Positions 54,142 through 63,098 of a DNA stretch of 64,000 nt are shown here, piece by piece; the first letter of the stretch is position 1; every line of letters starts with the position of its first letter. Both the position numbers and the translations under genes were made by a program. Location: the NCBI GenBank assembly GCA_017405965.1, contig JAFQZK010000015.1, positions 1-64,000 on the forward strand. Direction: 5' to 3'. This stretch comes from Muribaculaceae bacterium (lineage in GTDB: Bacteria > Bacteroidota > Bacteroidia > Bacteroidales > Muribaculaceae). A model generated the notes under the pieces. It searched no databases. It was not told where the DNA came from and worked only from the letters and a program-made list of their open reading frames with translations.

Positions 54142-55530
54142 ATGAAGAAATTTTTACTATTGTCTGTTATGTTGTTATCGGGCATTGCCTCGGCTCTGGC
54201 AGTGACCGACGGCGTGACCTATGATGCCGTTAACGACATCAAGATCAAGAACCTGTGGATTCAGGACCGTGCCCACACGATGGACGTGTGGAGCAACAAG
54301 CCTTATTGCAACACCAGTGCCCGCACTGCTGTGATGAAAGACGGCTGCATCTACATCGCACGTTCCAATGCCAACACGGTGATTCAAGGTACCGACACCT
54401 TGTCCCAGAGTGTCATCTACAAACTGGATGCCGCAACCGGCGAGATGATCAAGGAACTGCAGTTGACACTCGACGGTGCCATCTATGGCGGTGCTGTACT
54501 GAGCTGCAACACGGTGGGTGTGGACGCTTTCGGCCACCTGTACATGGCCCCCTATACCAGTGAGCTGAACAACGAGCAGCCCGTCTATATGGTGGACAAG
54601 GAGACCGGCGAACTCACGCTGATGGCTGTCCTTGACAAGGGCGATGTGGTTCAACGCTGCGACTATATCGACCTGATGGGTGACATCACCCGCGAGGAGG
54701 CCGAGTGCAACATCATGACGGTGGGTGCAAGTTCGGAGTATATCTATCGCTGGCACGCTGACCAGGGCGGTGACTTTGAGGGCGGCTTTGAGGGCGATCC
54801 CTACATTGCCATCTATGACTTCTATCCCGAGAGTGTCACCAACTGGGGCTACGCTCCCGTGGTGAAGATGGTGCTCGGCGAGGACGAGGATTCACGTTAC
54901 AGCGGCACCCTGTTCTATGTCGACGGTTTCCACTCAGCACCCATCCTCTACGACGAGACGGGTACGCTGGTCGAGAGCTTCGAGGATGTGGATCCTGAGC
55001 TCTTGCCTCTGGAGGTCGGTGCCAACGGTGTGTGCGAGTTCACCCTCGAGGGTCGTAACTTCATCGTCTATGTCACTGCACAGTACTCGGGATTGAACGA
55101 GGAGACTGGCGTGAACCGTGCCTGCCAGGTGAACATCTGTGAGCTGGGCGAAGGTATGACGCTGGGCGGCATGCAGCGCTACTGGATGGTGCCCGATGCA
55201 CTGGGAACGACCAGTGACGGCGGTACCCGTGTTGAGAGCATGAACGTTGAGTACAGCACCGATGCCGAGGGTAACGAGGAGGTGACGCTGTTCATCTTCA
55301 AGTGCTATAACGGTATGGCCGTTTACAAGATTGGCACCAACGTTGATGCCGACGAGCCCGGTGGCCTGACTGGTGACGTGAACGGTGACGGTGAGGTGAA
55401 CATCGCCGACGTCAATGCCGTTATCGACATGATTCTATCGGGTAACGCTTCGGCTTCGGGCGACGTGAACGGCGACGGCGAGGTGAACATTGCCGACGTG
55501 AATTCGATCATTGACCTGATCCTGGGTTAA
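54142..55530 (+). CDS. Secreted propeller-like protein with dockerin-like tail, twin 1
   Basis: A 462-residue exported protein (signal peptide about 1-20) with no domain that I can name. The main part has propeller-like short strands (VTYDAVNDIKIKNLWIQ, VYMVDKETGELTLMAVLDKG, GAVLSCNTVGVDAFGHLYM) and an invariant-looking HADQGGDFEGGFEGDPY segment. A paired dockerin-like module (GDVNGDGEVNIADVNAVID repeated) ends the protein. It is a same-length paralogue of the next gene, and shares the opening and middle motifs with it. It probably acts on the cell surface, perhaps binding a ligand. Confidence 0.8.
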   Translation: MKKFLLLSVMLLSGIASALAVTDGVTYDAVNDIKIKNLWIQDRAHTMDVWSNKPYCNTSARTAVMKDGCIYIARSNANTVIQGTDTLSQSVIYKLDAATGEMIKELQLTLDGAIYGGAVLSCNTVGVDAFGHLYMAPYTSELNNEQPVYMVDKETGELTLMAVLDKGDVVQRCDYIDLMGDITREEAECNIMTVGASSEYIYRWHADQGGDFEGGFEGDPYIAIYDFYPESVTNWGYAPVVKMVLGEDEDSRYSGTLFYVDGFHSAPILYDETGTLVESFEDVDPELLPLEVGANGVCEFTLEGRNFIVYVTAQYSGLNEETGVNRACQVNICELGEGMTLGGMQRYWMVPDALGTTSDGGTRVESMNVEYSTDAEGNEEVTLFIFKCYNGMAVYKIGTNVDADEPGGLTGDVNGDGEVNIADVNAVIDMILSGNASASGDVNGDGEVNIADVNSIIDLILG

Positions 55531-55565
55531 TCATAACCTGTCATAGCTTAACTTAAAATAAATCT

Positions 55566-55617
55566 GAGCCGCGGATTGCACACGGAATGTTACCACTTCC
55601 GCGTCAATCCACGGCTC
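55566..55617 (+). promoter_or_regulatory. Large hairpin between the twin genes
   Basis: GAGCCGCGGATTG pairs with CAATCCACGGCTC (one mismatch), and inside it CGGAA pairs with TTCCG. A second small stem (GCTT..AAGC) follows. There is no T-tract, so it may be an attenuator, processing site or weak terminator in the 175-base spacer. Confidence 0.55.
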
Positions 55618-55705
55618 TTGCTTAAAAAAGCAGCAGTCAACTGGACAAATAATCTTAAAACTTGGGGATGCCTGATACGGTGTCTCTGCAAAAAAGAATC
55701 AGAAT

Positions 55706-57094
55706 ATGAAAAAATCAGTACTTCTTTTTATCACTTTGATGGCTGCGGCACTCAATGTTGCCGCCGTTACCGACGGACAGACTTATCCCGCTGTCAACGA
55801 CATCAAGATCGTGAACCAGTGGATCTTTGACCGTGTGCATTGTGGCACGGCTTACACGAGTAACGACATCTGCAACCAGCGTGCCCGCACGGCGACGATG
55901 GACCAGGGCATCATCTATGTGGCTCGCAGCGAGGAAAAACTCGTTGTCGTGGGCAATGACTCCATCATGCAGTCGGTTATTCACCGTTTCAGCGCGGCCG
56001 ACGGCTCTCAGCTCGAGGACTTGCCCCTGACGCTTGACGGAGCCCCTTATAGCCGTTTCCTGGGCGTGGCCAGCATCGGTAAGGACAGTTTCCACCACAT
56101 CTGGGTAGCTCCCATGACAAGCAATGTCCAGCAATATGTCCCCGTCTATATGGTGGATACCGAGACTGGCGAAATGACGCTTATCGTGGAAATGGACAAG
56201 GGCGATGCCCTCCAGCGCACCGACTATCTTGATGTCATGGGTGACATCACGCTTGAGCAGGCCGAGTGCAACATCATGACCGTAGCCGGCTCGACTGCCG
56301 ACCCGGGCTTCCCCACGATTTACCGCATGCATGCCGACCAGGGCGGTGATTGGGAAGGCGGTTTTGAGGGTGACCCCTATATGGACATCATCAACTTCTA
56401 TCCCGAGACCAAGACCGGTTTCTCGCTGGCTCCGGTCATCAAGATGATCGAGGGTCCCGACGAGGAGTCACGTTACAGCGGCGAGTTTTTCTATATCGAC
56501 TGCTTTGACACGGCACCGGTAGTCTATGACTACTCGGGCTCGGTCATCGACTCGTTTGAGGACACTGACCCCGAATTGTGGCCTCAGGCAACCCCCAACG
56601 GCTGCATTGAGTTCAAGCTGGAGGGCCGCGACTTCCTCGTGTATGTCAATGCCGACATGAACGGTAACGGACATGGCTGCCAGGCCAACATCTGCGAGTT
56701 GGGCGAGGGTCAGTCGCTGGGCGGCATGACCAAGTACTGGAAGATTCCTGCCGACAGTCTCGGCAAGGTCAACGACAGCGGTCTGCGCGTGCACTGCTTT
56801 GCAGTGGAATATGGCGTTGACAGCGAGGGCTTTGAGGAGGTGACGCTGTTGACCTTCAAGGCCTATAACGGCATGGCAGTCTATAAGATTGGACGCAACG
56901 TGGACAGCGCTCAACCGCAGCCTGGTGTTGTCGGTGACGTGAACGGCGACGGTGAGGTGAACATTGCCGACGTGAATGCGGTCATCGACATGATCCTGTC
57001 AGGAAAGACCGAAGACTCGGGCGATGTGAACGGCGACGGCGAGGTGAATATCGCCGATGTCAACACTGTCATTGACCTCATCTTGCAGTCATGA
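55706..57094 (+). CDS. Secreted propeller-like protein with dockerin-like tail, twin 2
   Basis: A 462-residue paralogue of the preceding gene, with a signal peptide (MKKSVLLFITLMAAALNVAA) and the same layout: TYPAVNDIKIVNQWIF opening, VYMVDTETGEMTLIVEMDKG, HADQGGDWEGGFEGDPYM and the C-terminal paired dockerin-like module. The central parts differ enough that the duplication is not recent. Its stop overlaps the phosphodiester glycosidase start by four bases, so these two are translated together. Confidence 0.8.
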   Translation: MKKSVLLFITLMAAALNVAAVTDGQTYPAVNDIKIVNQWIFDRVHCGTAYTSNDICNQRARTATMDQGIIYVARSEEKLVVVGNDSIMQSVIHRFSAADGSQLEDLPLTLDGAPYSRFLGVASIGKDSFHHIWVAPMTSNVQQYVPVYMVDTETGEMTLIVEMDKGDALQRTDYLDVMGDITLEQAECNIMTVAGSTADPGFPTIYRMHADQGGDWEGGFEGDPYMDIINFYPETKTGFSLAPVIKMIEGPDEESRYSGEFFYIDCFDTAPVVYDYSGSVIDSFEDTDPELWPQATPNGCIEFKLEGRDFLVYVNADMNGNGHGCQANICELGEGQSLGGMTKYWKIPADSLGKVNDSGLRVHCFAVEYGVDSEGFEEVTLLTFKAYNGMAVYKIGRNVDSAQPQPGVVGDVNGDGEVNIADVNAVIDMILSGKTEDSGDVNGDGEVNIADVNTVIDLILQS

Positions 57095-59457
57095 AATCGC
57101 GCTGGCTCATATTGCTGGCGCTCGCCTTGACGGGGGCGCTGGCATCAGCGTCACCTCGTGACCAGTGGGTGATCGGTGACAAGGCCTACGAGGTGGATAC
57201 GCTCATCTTTCCGCATCTGGCTGGTCCCGGTGTGATAGCGGCCAAGTACGACATCCCCGCCTTGCCCCTCAAGGTAAGTGTGGTCGAGATGGACTTGACC
57301 AACCCCTACATCGTGATGGAAACTTGCTTGGGCGGCGAGAAATCGGTGGCTTGCGAGACTCCGGTGAATATGGCGACGCGCAACACGCGGCCTGGCCACG
57401 AGGTGGTGGGTGCTGTCAACGGCGACTTCTTCATGACGTCGCCCACTAACGAGGTGGGACTGCCCTTGAGCGGTCAGGTGCGTAACGACGAACTGGTGCT
57501 CAGCGGTCACAACCGCGCCTGTCTGGTGCTGGACGACAACAACCGGCCCTATATCGACCGACTGACCTTTACGGGAACGGTCACCAGCGGCGAGACGTCG
57601 TTCGCCCTCAATCTGGTGAACCGCATGCGCTATGCCTATGAGAACATCGCGACTAATCAGTCGATTCTGTTCACCCGCAGCTACGGCCCCGTGACCTATG
57701 ACGGCTCCACTTCGGGCAAGATGGTGCTGCTTCGTCCTGCCGGCGATCCCTTCAAGTGGAATGCCAATGGTGTGGAGCAGTGCATCGTCGAGGACATCTT
57801 TGACGCCCAGGGCTCGAGGACCATCCCCGATGGCAAGGCCATCCTGTGGCTCAAGGGTACCTATGCCAACTACAGCGACGCGCTCAACGTGGGCGATGAG
57901 GTCAGCATCACATTCAGGTTCACGCTCAACAACGAGGGCCATGATGTGAATATTCATCAGCTCATCGGCGGCAGCAACCACATCATCATGCAGAACGGCC
58001 AGTTCATGGAGGATTGGGCTGAGCGGCATCCCCGCACCGCCATCGGTGTGAATGCCGACAGCACGCGGCTTTACTTTGTCGTGGTCGATGGGCGCCACCT
58101 GACGTCAACGGGCGTGACGCTGCGTGAAATGAAGGGCATTTTCGACGCCTTGGGTGCTGTCCATGCGGTGAACCTGGACGGCGGTGGCTCGTCGTGCATT
58201 TTGGTCAACGACGAGGTGATGAACCATCCCAGCGACGGCCCGGTGCGTGCCGTGGGCAATGGTTGCCTGTTTGTATCGACCGCCCCCGAGGATAACGAGA
58301 TCGGCATCATCAATTTTGAGCCGCGGTGCTATAACCTGTCGATTTCGGCCACCACATCCTTCGGGGTTTGGGGCTACAACCAGTATGGCGTACTCAAGAC
58401 GCGCAACCTGCAGGGTTGCACCTTCTCGTGCGACCCCCAAGTGGGCCAATTCGACGACGAGGGCGTTTTCCATGCTGTTTCAACCCCCGCGTCGGGCAAC
58501 CTGTATGTGCATTACAACGGCATCACGGCCACTCAGCCCATTACCGTCATGGAGGCGCAGTGGCAGTTGGTAAGCGACAGCGTGGTCATTGACAGCTATC
58601 ATCCTTATGCCATCAACATCAACGGCATCAGCGGCTATGGACTGGATAAGGTGGACCCTTCGGTAGTGGCGTGGACCTCGGCCGATGAGAGCGTCTGCGC
58701 CGTTGACGACCGTGGCGTTGTCACTGCCGTGGCCGACGGACAGACCTTTGTCGGCTCAAGCCATCCGTTGTTGGCCGACTCGCTGCTGATTCGTGTCGAG
58801 AACCCCAAACGGCGAGTGACCACGGTGGAGAATGCTCCTATTGACCCTGCCACTTGGGACATTGCCCAGAGTGGCGGCAAGGACCGCGTCGTGACGGCGC
58901 TGGACAACGGCATGCAGATCGATTTCACGGGTTCCTCGTCTCGCAATCCCTACATCAAGATTGCCAAACCTGTACAACTCTGGGGATTACCTGACACCTT
59001 GCGGATGCGCATCATCCCCGGTGACATCCAGCTCAAGACGGTCAAGATGCTGCTTGAGAATGCCTACGGCGAGCGCGTCACGGTGGAGTATCCCGCCGAT
59101 GCCTTGACCGATGGCCGTGTTACCGTCGATGCTCCTGTCACCGATATTTGTAACGCTGCCGACCTGGGCAACTTCCCGCTGCATCTGGTGTATTACTACA
59201 TCACTTATAATGCGGTCTCCACGGGTCAGCAGTACAGCCTCAAGATACCGGGCATGGAACTCGTCTATGCCAATGTGCCTCACGAAGAGCACATCACGGG
59301 CGACGTGAACCGCGACGGTGAGGTGAATATCGCCGATGTCAACACGGTTATCGACCTGATTCTGGAAGGTGGCATCATGCCCACTGCCGACGTGAACGGC
59401 GACGGCGAGATCAACATCGCTGATGTGAATGCCTTGATTGCGCTCATCCTCACTTGA
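57091..59457 (+). CDS. Phosphodiester glycosidase (NAGPA) domain protein with dockerin-like tail
   Basis: A 788-residue exported protein. The NAGPA domain (about residues 75-395) has VGAVNGDFFMT near its start and the signature NLDGGGSSCILVNDEVMNHP near its end. Enzymes of this family hydrolyse phosphodiester-linked sugars, as the mammalian uncovering enzyme removes GlcNAc from phosphate. Bacterial members are mostly uncharacterised. A Big_2-like region follows (about 420-560), then a beta-sandwich (about 570-730) and a paired dockerin-like tail from about 736. It is coupled to twin 2 by a four-base overlap and followed by a hairpin. Confidence 0.86.
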   Translation: MKSRWLILLALALTGALASASPRDQWVIGDKAYEVDTLIFPHLAGPGVIAAKYDIPALPLKVSVVEMDLTNPYIVMETCLGGEKSVACETPVNMATRNTRPGHEVVGAVNGDFFMTSPTNEVGLPLSGQVRNDELVLSGHNRACLVLDDNNRPYIDRLTFTGTVTSGETSFALNLVNRMRYAYENIATNQSILFTRSYGPVTYDGSTSGKMVLLRPAGDPFKWNANGVEQCIVEDIFDAQGSRTIPDGKAILWLKGTYANYSDALNVGDEVSITFRFTLNNEGHDVNIHQLIGGSNHIIMQNGQFMEDWAERHPRTAIGVNADSTRLYFVVVDGRHLTSTGVTLREMKGIFDALGAVHAVNLDGGGSSCILVNDEVMNHPSDGPVRAVGNGCLFVSTAPEDNEIGIINFEPRCYNLSISATTSFGVWGYNQYGVLKTRNLQGCTFSCDPQVGQFDDEGVFHAVSTPASGNLYVHYNGITATQPITVMEAQWQLVSDSVVIDSYHPYAININGISGYGLDKVDPSVVAWTSADESVCAVDDRGVVTAVADGQTFVGSSHPLLADSLLIRVENPKRRVTTVENAPIDPATWDIAQSGGKDRVVTALDNGMQIDFTGSSSRNPYIKIAKPVQLWGLPDTLRMRIIPGDIQLKTVKMLLENAYGERVTVEYPADALTDGRVTVDAPVTDICNAADLGNFPLHLVYYYITYNAVSTGQQYSLKIPGMELVYANVPHEEHITGDVNRDGEVNIADVNTVIDLILEGGIMPTADVNGDGEINIADVNALIALILT

Positions 59458-59475
59458 GAGCGTAGAAACGAATGG

Positions 59476-59519
59476 CCATAAATGACTCATGGATAGTTTT
59501 ATTCGTGACTCATTTATGG
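59476..59519 (+). terminator. Hairpin after the phosphodiester glycosidase gene
   Basis: A 14-bp arm CCATAAATGACTCA (59476-59489) pairs with TGACTCATTTATGG (59506-59519), one mismatch, around a 16-base loop. No T-tract follows, so it may act as a weak or Rho-assisted stop. Confidence 0.6.
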
Positions 59520-59565
59520 TCAGTCGTTAGTTTAACATTTAATCGACAACTTAAATTAGATATCT

Positions 59566-60318
59566 ATGAAGCGAGAAGAGTTTATGGTGGAAGTGTGTGC
59601 CAACGGCGTCGAGTCATGCATTGCGGCACAGGAAGGTGGGGCCGACCGCGTGGAACTGTGCGCCGGCATCCCCGAGGGCGGTACGACGCCCAGTTACGGT
59701 GAAATCAAGGTGGCTCGCCGTGTGCTCACGACGACTCGACTGCATGTGATTATCCGTCCCCGTGGCGGTGACTTCCTCTACAGCGACCTGGAAGTGGAGC
59801 GCATGGCGGCTGATATCGCTGTGTGTCGTGAATTGGGCGTCGACGGAGTGGTGTTCGGCTGCCTGAATGCCGACGGCACCTTCGATGTCGAGCGCAACCG
59901 TTATCTGATGGCGTGCAGCAAGGGGATGAGTGTGACCTGTCACCGTGCCTTTGACCGTGCCGTCAATCCTGAGCAGGCGCTGGAAACTGTCATTGACTTG
60001 GGATTTGACCGCATCCTCACCTCGGGACAGCAACCCAAGGCTATCCAGGGGGCTGAATTGCTCGCAAAACTCAACCGTCAGGCTGCCGGTCGCATCATCC
60101 TGATGGCAGGCAGCGGAGTCACCGAGCAGAACATCCGTGAACTGTATGAGGCTACCGACCTGCACGAGTTCCATTTTTCGGGACGTGAACCCCGTCCCAG
60201 CGCCATGCAATATGTCAACCCCAACCTTTACATGGGCCGTCCCGGAGCCAACGAGGCTGCCCTTGACTACACCACGGCGCGCCGTGTGAAGGATACCATC
60301 GCCCAGCTTCTTGACTGA
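59566..60318 (+). CDS. cutC: CutC-family protein
   Basis: A 250-residue TIM-barrel protein of the CutC copper-homeostasis family. Diagnostic segments are EVCANGVESCIAAQEGGADR at the N-terminus, VELCAGIPEGGTTPS, VIIRPRGGDFLYS, VTCHRAFDRA and ILTSGQQPKAIQG. Despite the name, the direct copper role of bacterial CutC is debated. It has no signal peptide, so it is cytosolic, in contrast to its secreted neighbours. It is read in the same direction as the NAGPA gene, after a hairpin. Confidence 0.94.
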   Translation: MKREEFMVEVCANGVESCIAAQEGGADRVELCAGIPEGGTTPSYGEIKVARRVLTTTRLHVIIRPRGGDFLYSDLEVERMAADIAVCRELGVDGVVFGCLNADGTFDVERNRYLMACSKGMSVTCHRAFDRAVNPEQALETVIDLGFDRILTSGQQPKAIQGAELLAKLNRQAAGRIILMAGSGVTEQNIRELYEATDLHEFHFSGREPRPSAMQYVNPNLYMGRPGANEAALDYTTARRVKDTIAQLLD

Positions 60319-60405
60319 TCGTCTCGTGATCCCGTCGGCATTTATGCCCTTCTGGTGTGAAGTGCGGCGTTGAATTTTCATTTTTATTGGATTTTGTGTA
60401 GTTTT

Positions 60406-60437
60406 TTTGCGATTGTTGATGCTTTAACTTACCTTTG
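60406..60437 (+). promoter_or_regulatory. Promoter of the C10 protease gene
   Basis: TTTG (60406-60409), 20-base spacer, TACCTTTG (60430-60437). Exact consensus, about 40 bases before the ATG at 60478. Confidence 0.8.
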
Positions 60438-60477
60438 CGCGATATTTCAAGCACATTGCTTTTATTGGAACCAGAAT

Positions 60478-63039
60478 ATGAAACGAATACTATTCTTCTT
60501 AGCCATCACAATGACAACCGTTGGTGGCCTCAGGGCGGCCCAAATCAGTGAGACGGATGCCCGTCAAGTTGCCGACAGTTTTTTTGCGGCTAAGTCTTTG
60601 CGACTGAATTCAGCAGTTGGTCAGTCAATGACGCGCCTTGCCTATACGGCCGAGCAGGGCCGTTTTTATGTCTATGACCGCGGCCGTAACAACGGGTTTG
60701 TGGTCGTGGCCGGTGATGACCGTTTGCCGCAGGTGTTGGGCTACGGTGAATCGGGTGATTTCAATGCGACGGTCGTGCCTCCTTCCATGCGCTACTGGAT
60801 GGACGAGATGAACAGGCAGATTGCTTACTTGCAGTCGCATGGCAATGTGGCGGCGCATGTGCCCGCTAAGCGTGCCAATGTCGTCAATCCGCTCTTGTCA
60901 ACGATTTGGGACCAGGGTGCTCCCTTTAATGACCAGTGTCCCACTTATCCCGACGGCAATGGCGACCCCAAGCATGCTGTGACGGGATGCGTAGCCACCG
61001 CCTTTGCCCAGGTGATGAACTATTACAAGTGGCCCGATGTGGGAACAGGCAGCCATTCCTATACGTGCAACGTGAACGATAACACACCCACTCAGTTGAG
61101 TGCCGACTTCAGCCAGTCGGTCTATCGTTGGGACCTGATGCTCGACCGATATGACAACAACAGCAGCCCCGAGTCGTGTGAGGCTGTCGCCAAACTGATG
61201 TCGGATGTGGGCATCTCGATGGATATGGGTTACGGCAGCAGCAGCGGCGCTTCGGAGAGGGTCGCCATGGAGTCGATGGGCCGTTATTTCAAGTACAACA
61301 CCAATTGCTATTTATTGAACCGCGATTATTTTGGTGCCGATGAGTGGGATCAGATTCTTGTGGATGAAATCAGTGCCCGCAGGCCTATCATCTATTGCGG
61401 ATACACCGTTTCGGCCACCGAGACCAGCGGCCACGCCTTTGTGCTCGACGGGTTTGATGCCGACGGCTATTTCCATGTCAACTGGGGCTGGGGCGGCAGT
61501 TCCGACGGCTATTTCCTCGTTTCGGTTCTCGCGCCAGGTTCAGGCATGGATTTCAAGCACATGCAAGACGGTATCTTCGGCCTCGTGCCCAACTACCGTG
61601 CCAATGAGGTCGAGCGTGTTATGTATGTTCACAGCCAGCTGGTACCCAAGGTATCATCGGCAGCGATGGGCTCAAGAATTGAGTTTGACATGGACAACTT
61701 CACGGTCGATGGCAACAAGCTGGACACGGCCGGTTACTATCAATCTGGCAACTATGTCACTTACTATGCCGAGATTCCGTTATCGTTGTCGATATTTGAC
61801 AGTGAAGGCGTTGAACGCCAAAGCATGAATTTCATTTACACCCATGAATTTGATTCATGGGCATCGGGACAGAACCTGTACTTCAACTTGCCCTCATCGC
61901 TCGAGGATGGCGAGTACAAGTTCAAGATGGCTTATTCCGAGGATGGCGGTGTGACCTACGATAAGCCCGTGCTGGATTTCAGCGGCAAGGAACTGTATGT
62001 CAAGATGATTGTGCGCGACAATACGGCCTATTTGTCGGACTGTTTCCTGTCTAACACTTATACTGTGGATGAACTGGTTGTGCCTGGTGACATCATGGTC
62101 AACCAGACCATCGATGTCGATGTGAATATGTCTTACAGAACCTGGTGGTCAACCCAGCAGGGCCCTCTGGGCAATGTCTATCTGTCGATAGTGAAGGATG
62201 GCGAAGAGGTGTCGCACAGCCAGTTGTATGAAGTGCAGATGCGCAGCAATCAGCCCACGACCTATCAGATGCAGATAACAGCACCTGCCGAATGGGGACG
62301 CTATGAATTGATGCTGAATGATGAGAGCGGTAACCACATGATGTCAGCCGGAGACTGGTATCAGAGCGGCGAAGTCGTTGTGTCTCGCCTGTTTGTGGTG
62401 CCTGTCTGCGAAATTCTTGTCGAGGACTTTGAGTCCATGACAGCCAACAGCAGCACCAGCGACAAGAATGTGCAGGGTAACTTCACCACTTGGAACTTTT
62501 CCAAGAGTGGCGTGCGCGCTCCGGGCGAGGGTCGCTGCAACGGCACCAATTCTGTGATGTTGAAAAAGGCCAGCACATTGTACACTGCCGAGTCTCTGAG
62601 CCACGGCTTCTTCATGGCTCGGGCAACCTTCTTCAACCAATCTTCAACGCTGGCCAAGTACACGCTGGAGTATTCACATGACGACGGTGCCACATGGCAA
62701 AAGGCCAACACCATCGAGGATGCCAATGCTGCCGAAGTGCCCGAGAAGAGCGAGGTCAACGCTTTGTGGTTGCTTAATCTTTCGGCCAACAAGCCGGTTA
62801 AATTCCGCATCGCCATGGTTGCCGGTGGCACTGGCTCGACCTATGTCGATGACGTGACGCTGTATTATGTCGATAATGTGGGTGACGTGAACTATGACGG
62901 CGAAATCAACATTGCCGATGTCAACACCATCCTGGATGTGATTCTTGCAGGCGCTGATTTGTCTGCTGCCGATGTGAACGGTGACGGTGAAGTGAACATC
63001 GCCGACGTCAACGCACTCATCGACTTCATACTCAAATAA
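60478..63039 (+). CDS. Secreted C10 (streptopain-like) cysteine protease with dockerin-like tail
   Basis: An 853-residue protease. Signal peptide (1-20), Spi-type propeptide (about 21-125, DARQVADSFFAAKSLRL and GFVVVAGDDRLPQVLGYGE), then the C10 catalytic domain with Cys171 in TGCVATAFAQVMNYYKWP, His319 in SGHAFVLDGFDADGYFHVNW and the downstream WGWGG. Beta-sandwich domains fill about 390-790, and a paired dockerin-like module ends the protein (from about 801). C10 proteases include SpeB of streptococci and the Bfp enzymes of Bacteroides. The likely role is degradation of host or dietary proteins at the cell surface. The ATG at 60478 was chosen because the promoter and signal peptide agree. 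The frame is open upstream to 60370. Confidence 0.92.
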   Translation: MKRILFFLAITMTTVGGLRAAQISETDARQVADSFFAAKSLRLNSAVGQSMTRLAYTAEQGRFYVYDRGRNNGFVVVAGDDRLPQVLGYGESGDFNATVVPPSMRYWMDEMNRQIAYLQSHGNVAAHVPAKRANVVNPLLSTIWDQGAPFNDQCPTYPDGNGDPKHAVTGCVATAFAQVMNYYKWPDVGTGSHSYTCNVNDNTPTQLSADFSQSVYRWDLMLDRYDNNSSPESCEAVAKLMSDVGISMDMGYGSSSGASERVAMESMGRYFKYNTNCYLLNRDYFGADEWDQILVDEISARRPIIYCGYTVSATETSGHAFVLDGFDADGYFHVNWGWGGSSDGYFLVSVLAPGSGMDFKHMQDGIFGLVPNYRANEVERVMYVHSQLVPKVSSAAMGSRIEFDMDNFTVDGNKLDTAGYYQSGNYVTYYAEIPLSLSIFDSEGVERQSMNFIYTHEFDSWASGQNLYFNLPSSLEDGEYKFKMAYSEDGGVTYDKPVLDFSGKELYVKMIVRDNTAYLSDCFLSNTYTVDELVVPGDIMVNQTIDVDVNMSYRTWWSTQQGPLGNVYLSIVKDGEEVSHSQLYEVQMRSNQPTTYQMQITAPAEWGRYELMLNDESGNHMMSAGDWYQSGEVVVSRLFVVPVCEILVEDFESMTANSSTSDKNVQGNFTTWNFSKSGVRAPGEGRCNGTNSVMLKKASTLYTAESLSHGFFMARATFFNQSSTLAKYTLEYSHDDGATWQKANTIEDANAAEVPEKSEVNALWLLNLSANKPVKFRIAMVAGGTGSTYVDDVTLYYVDNVGDVNYDGEINIADVNTILDVILAGADLSAADVNGDGEVNIADVNALIDFILK

Positions 63040-63056
63040 GACAAGGGGAAACCAAG

Positions 63057-63098
63057 AAAAAATGAGCGTGGCAGGGAGGTGTCTCTCCTTGTCACGCT
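63057..63098 (-). terminator. Terminator of miaA
   Basis: On the minus strand, AGCGTG (63098-63093) pairs with CACGCT (63070-63065) with an inner GGAGA..TCTCC-type stem, and T6 follows (63062-63057). The miaA stop codon lies inside the left arm. Confidence 0.7.
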
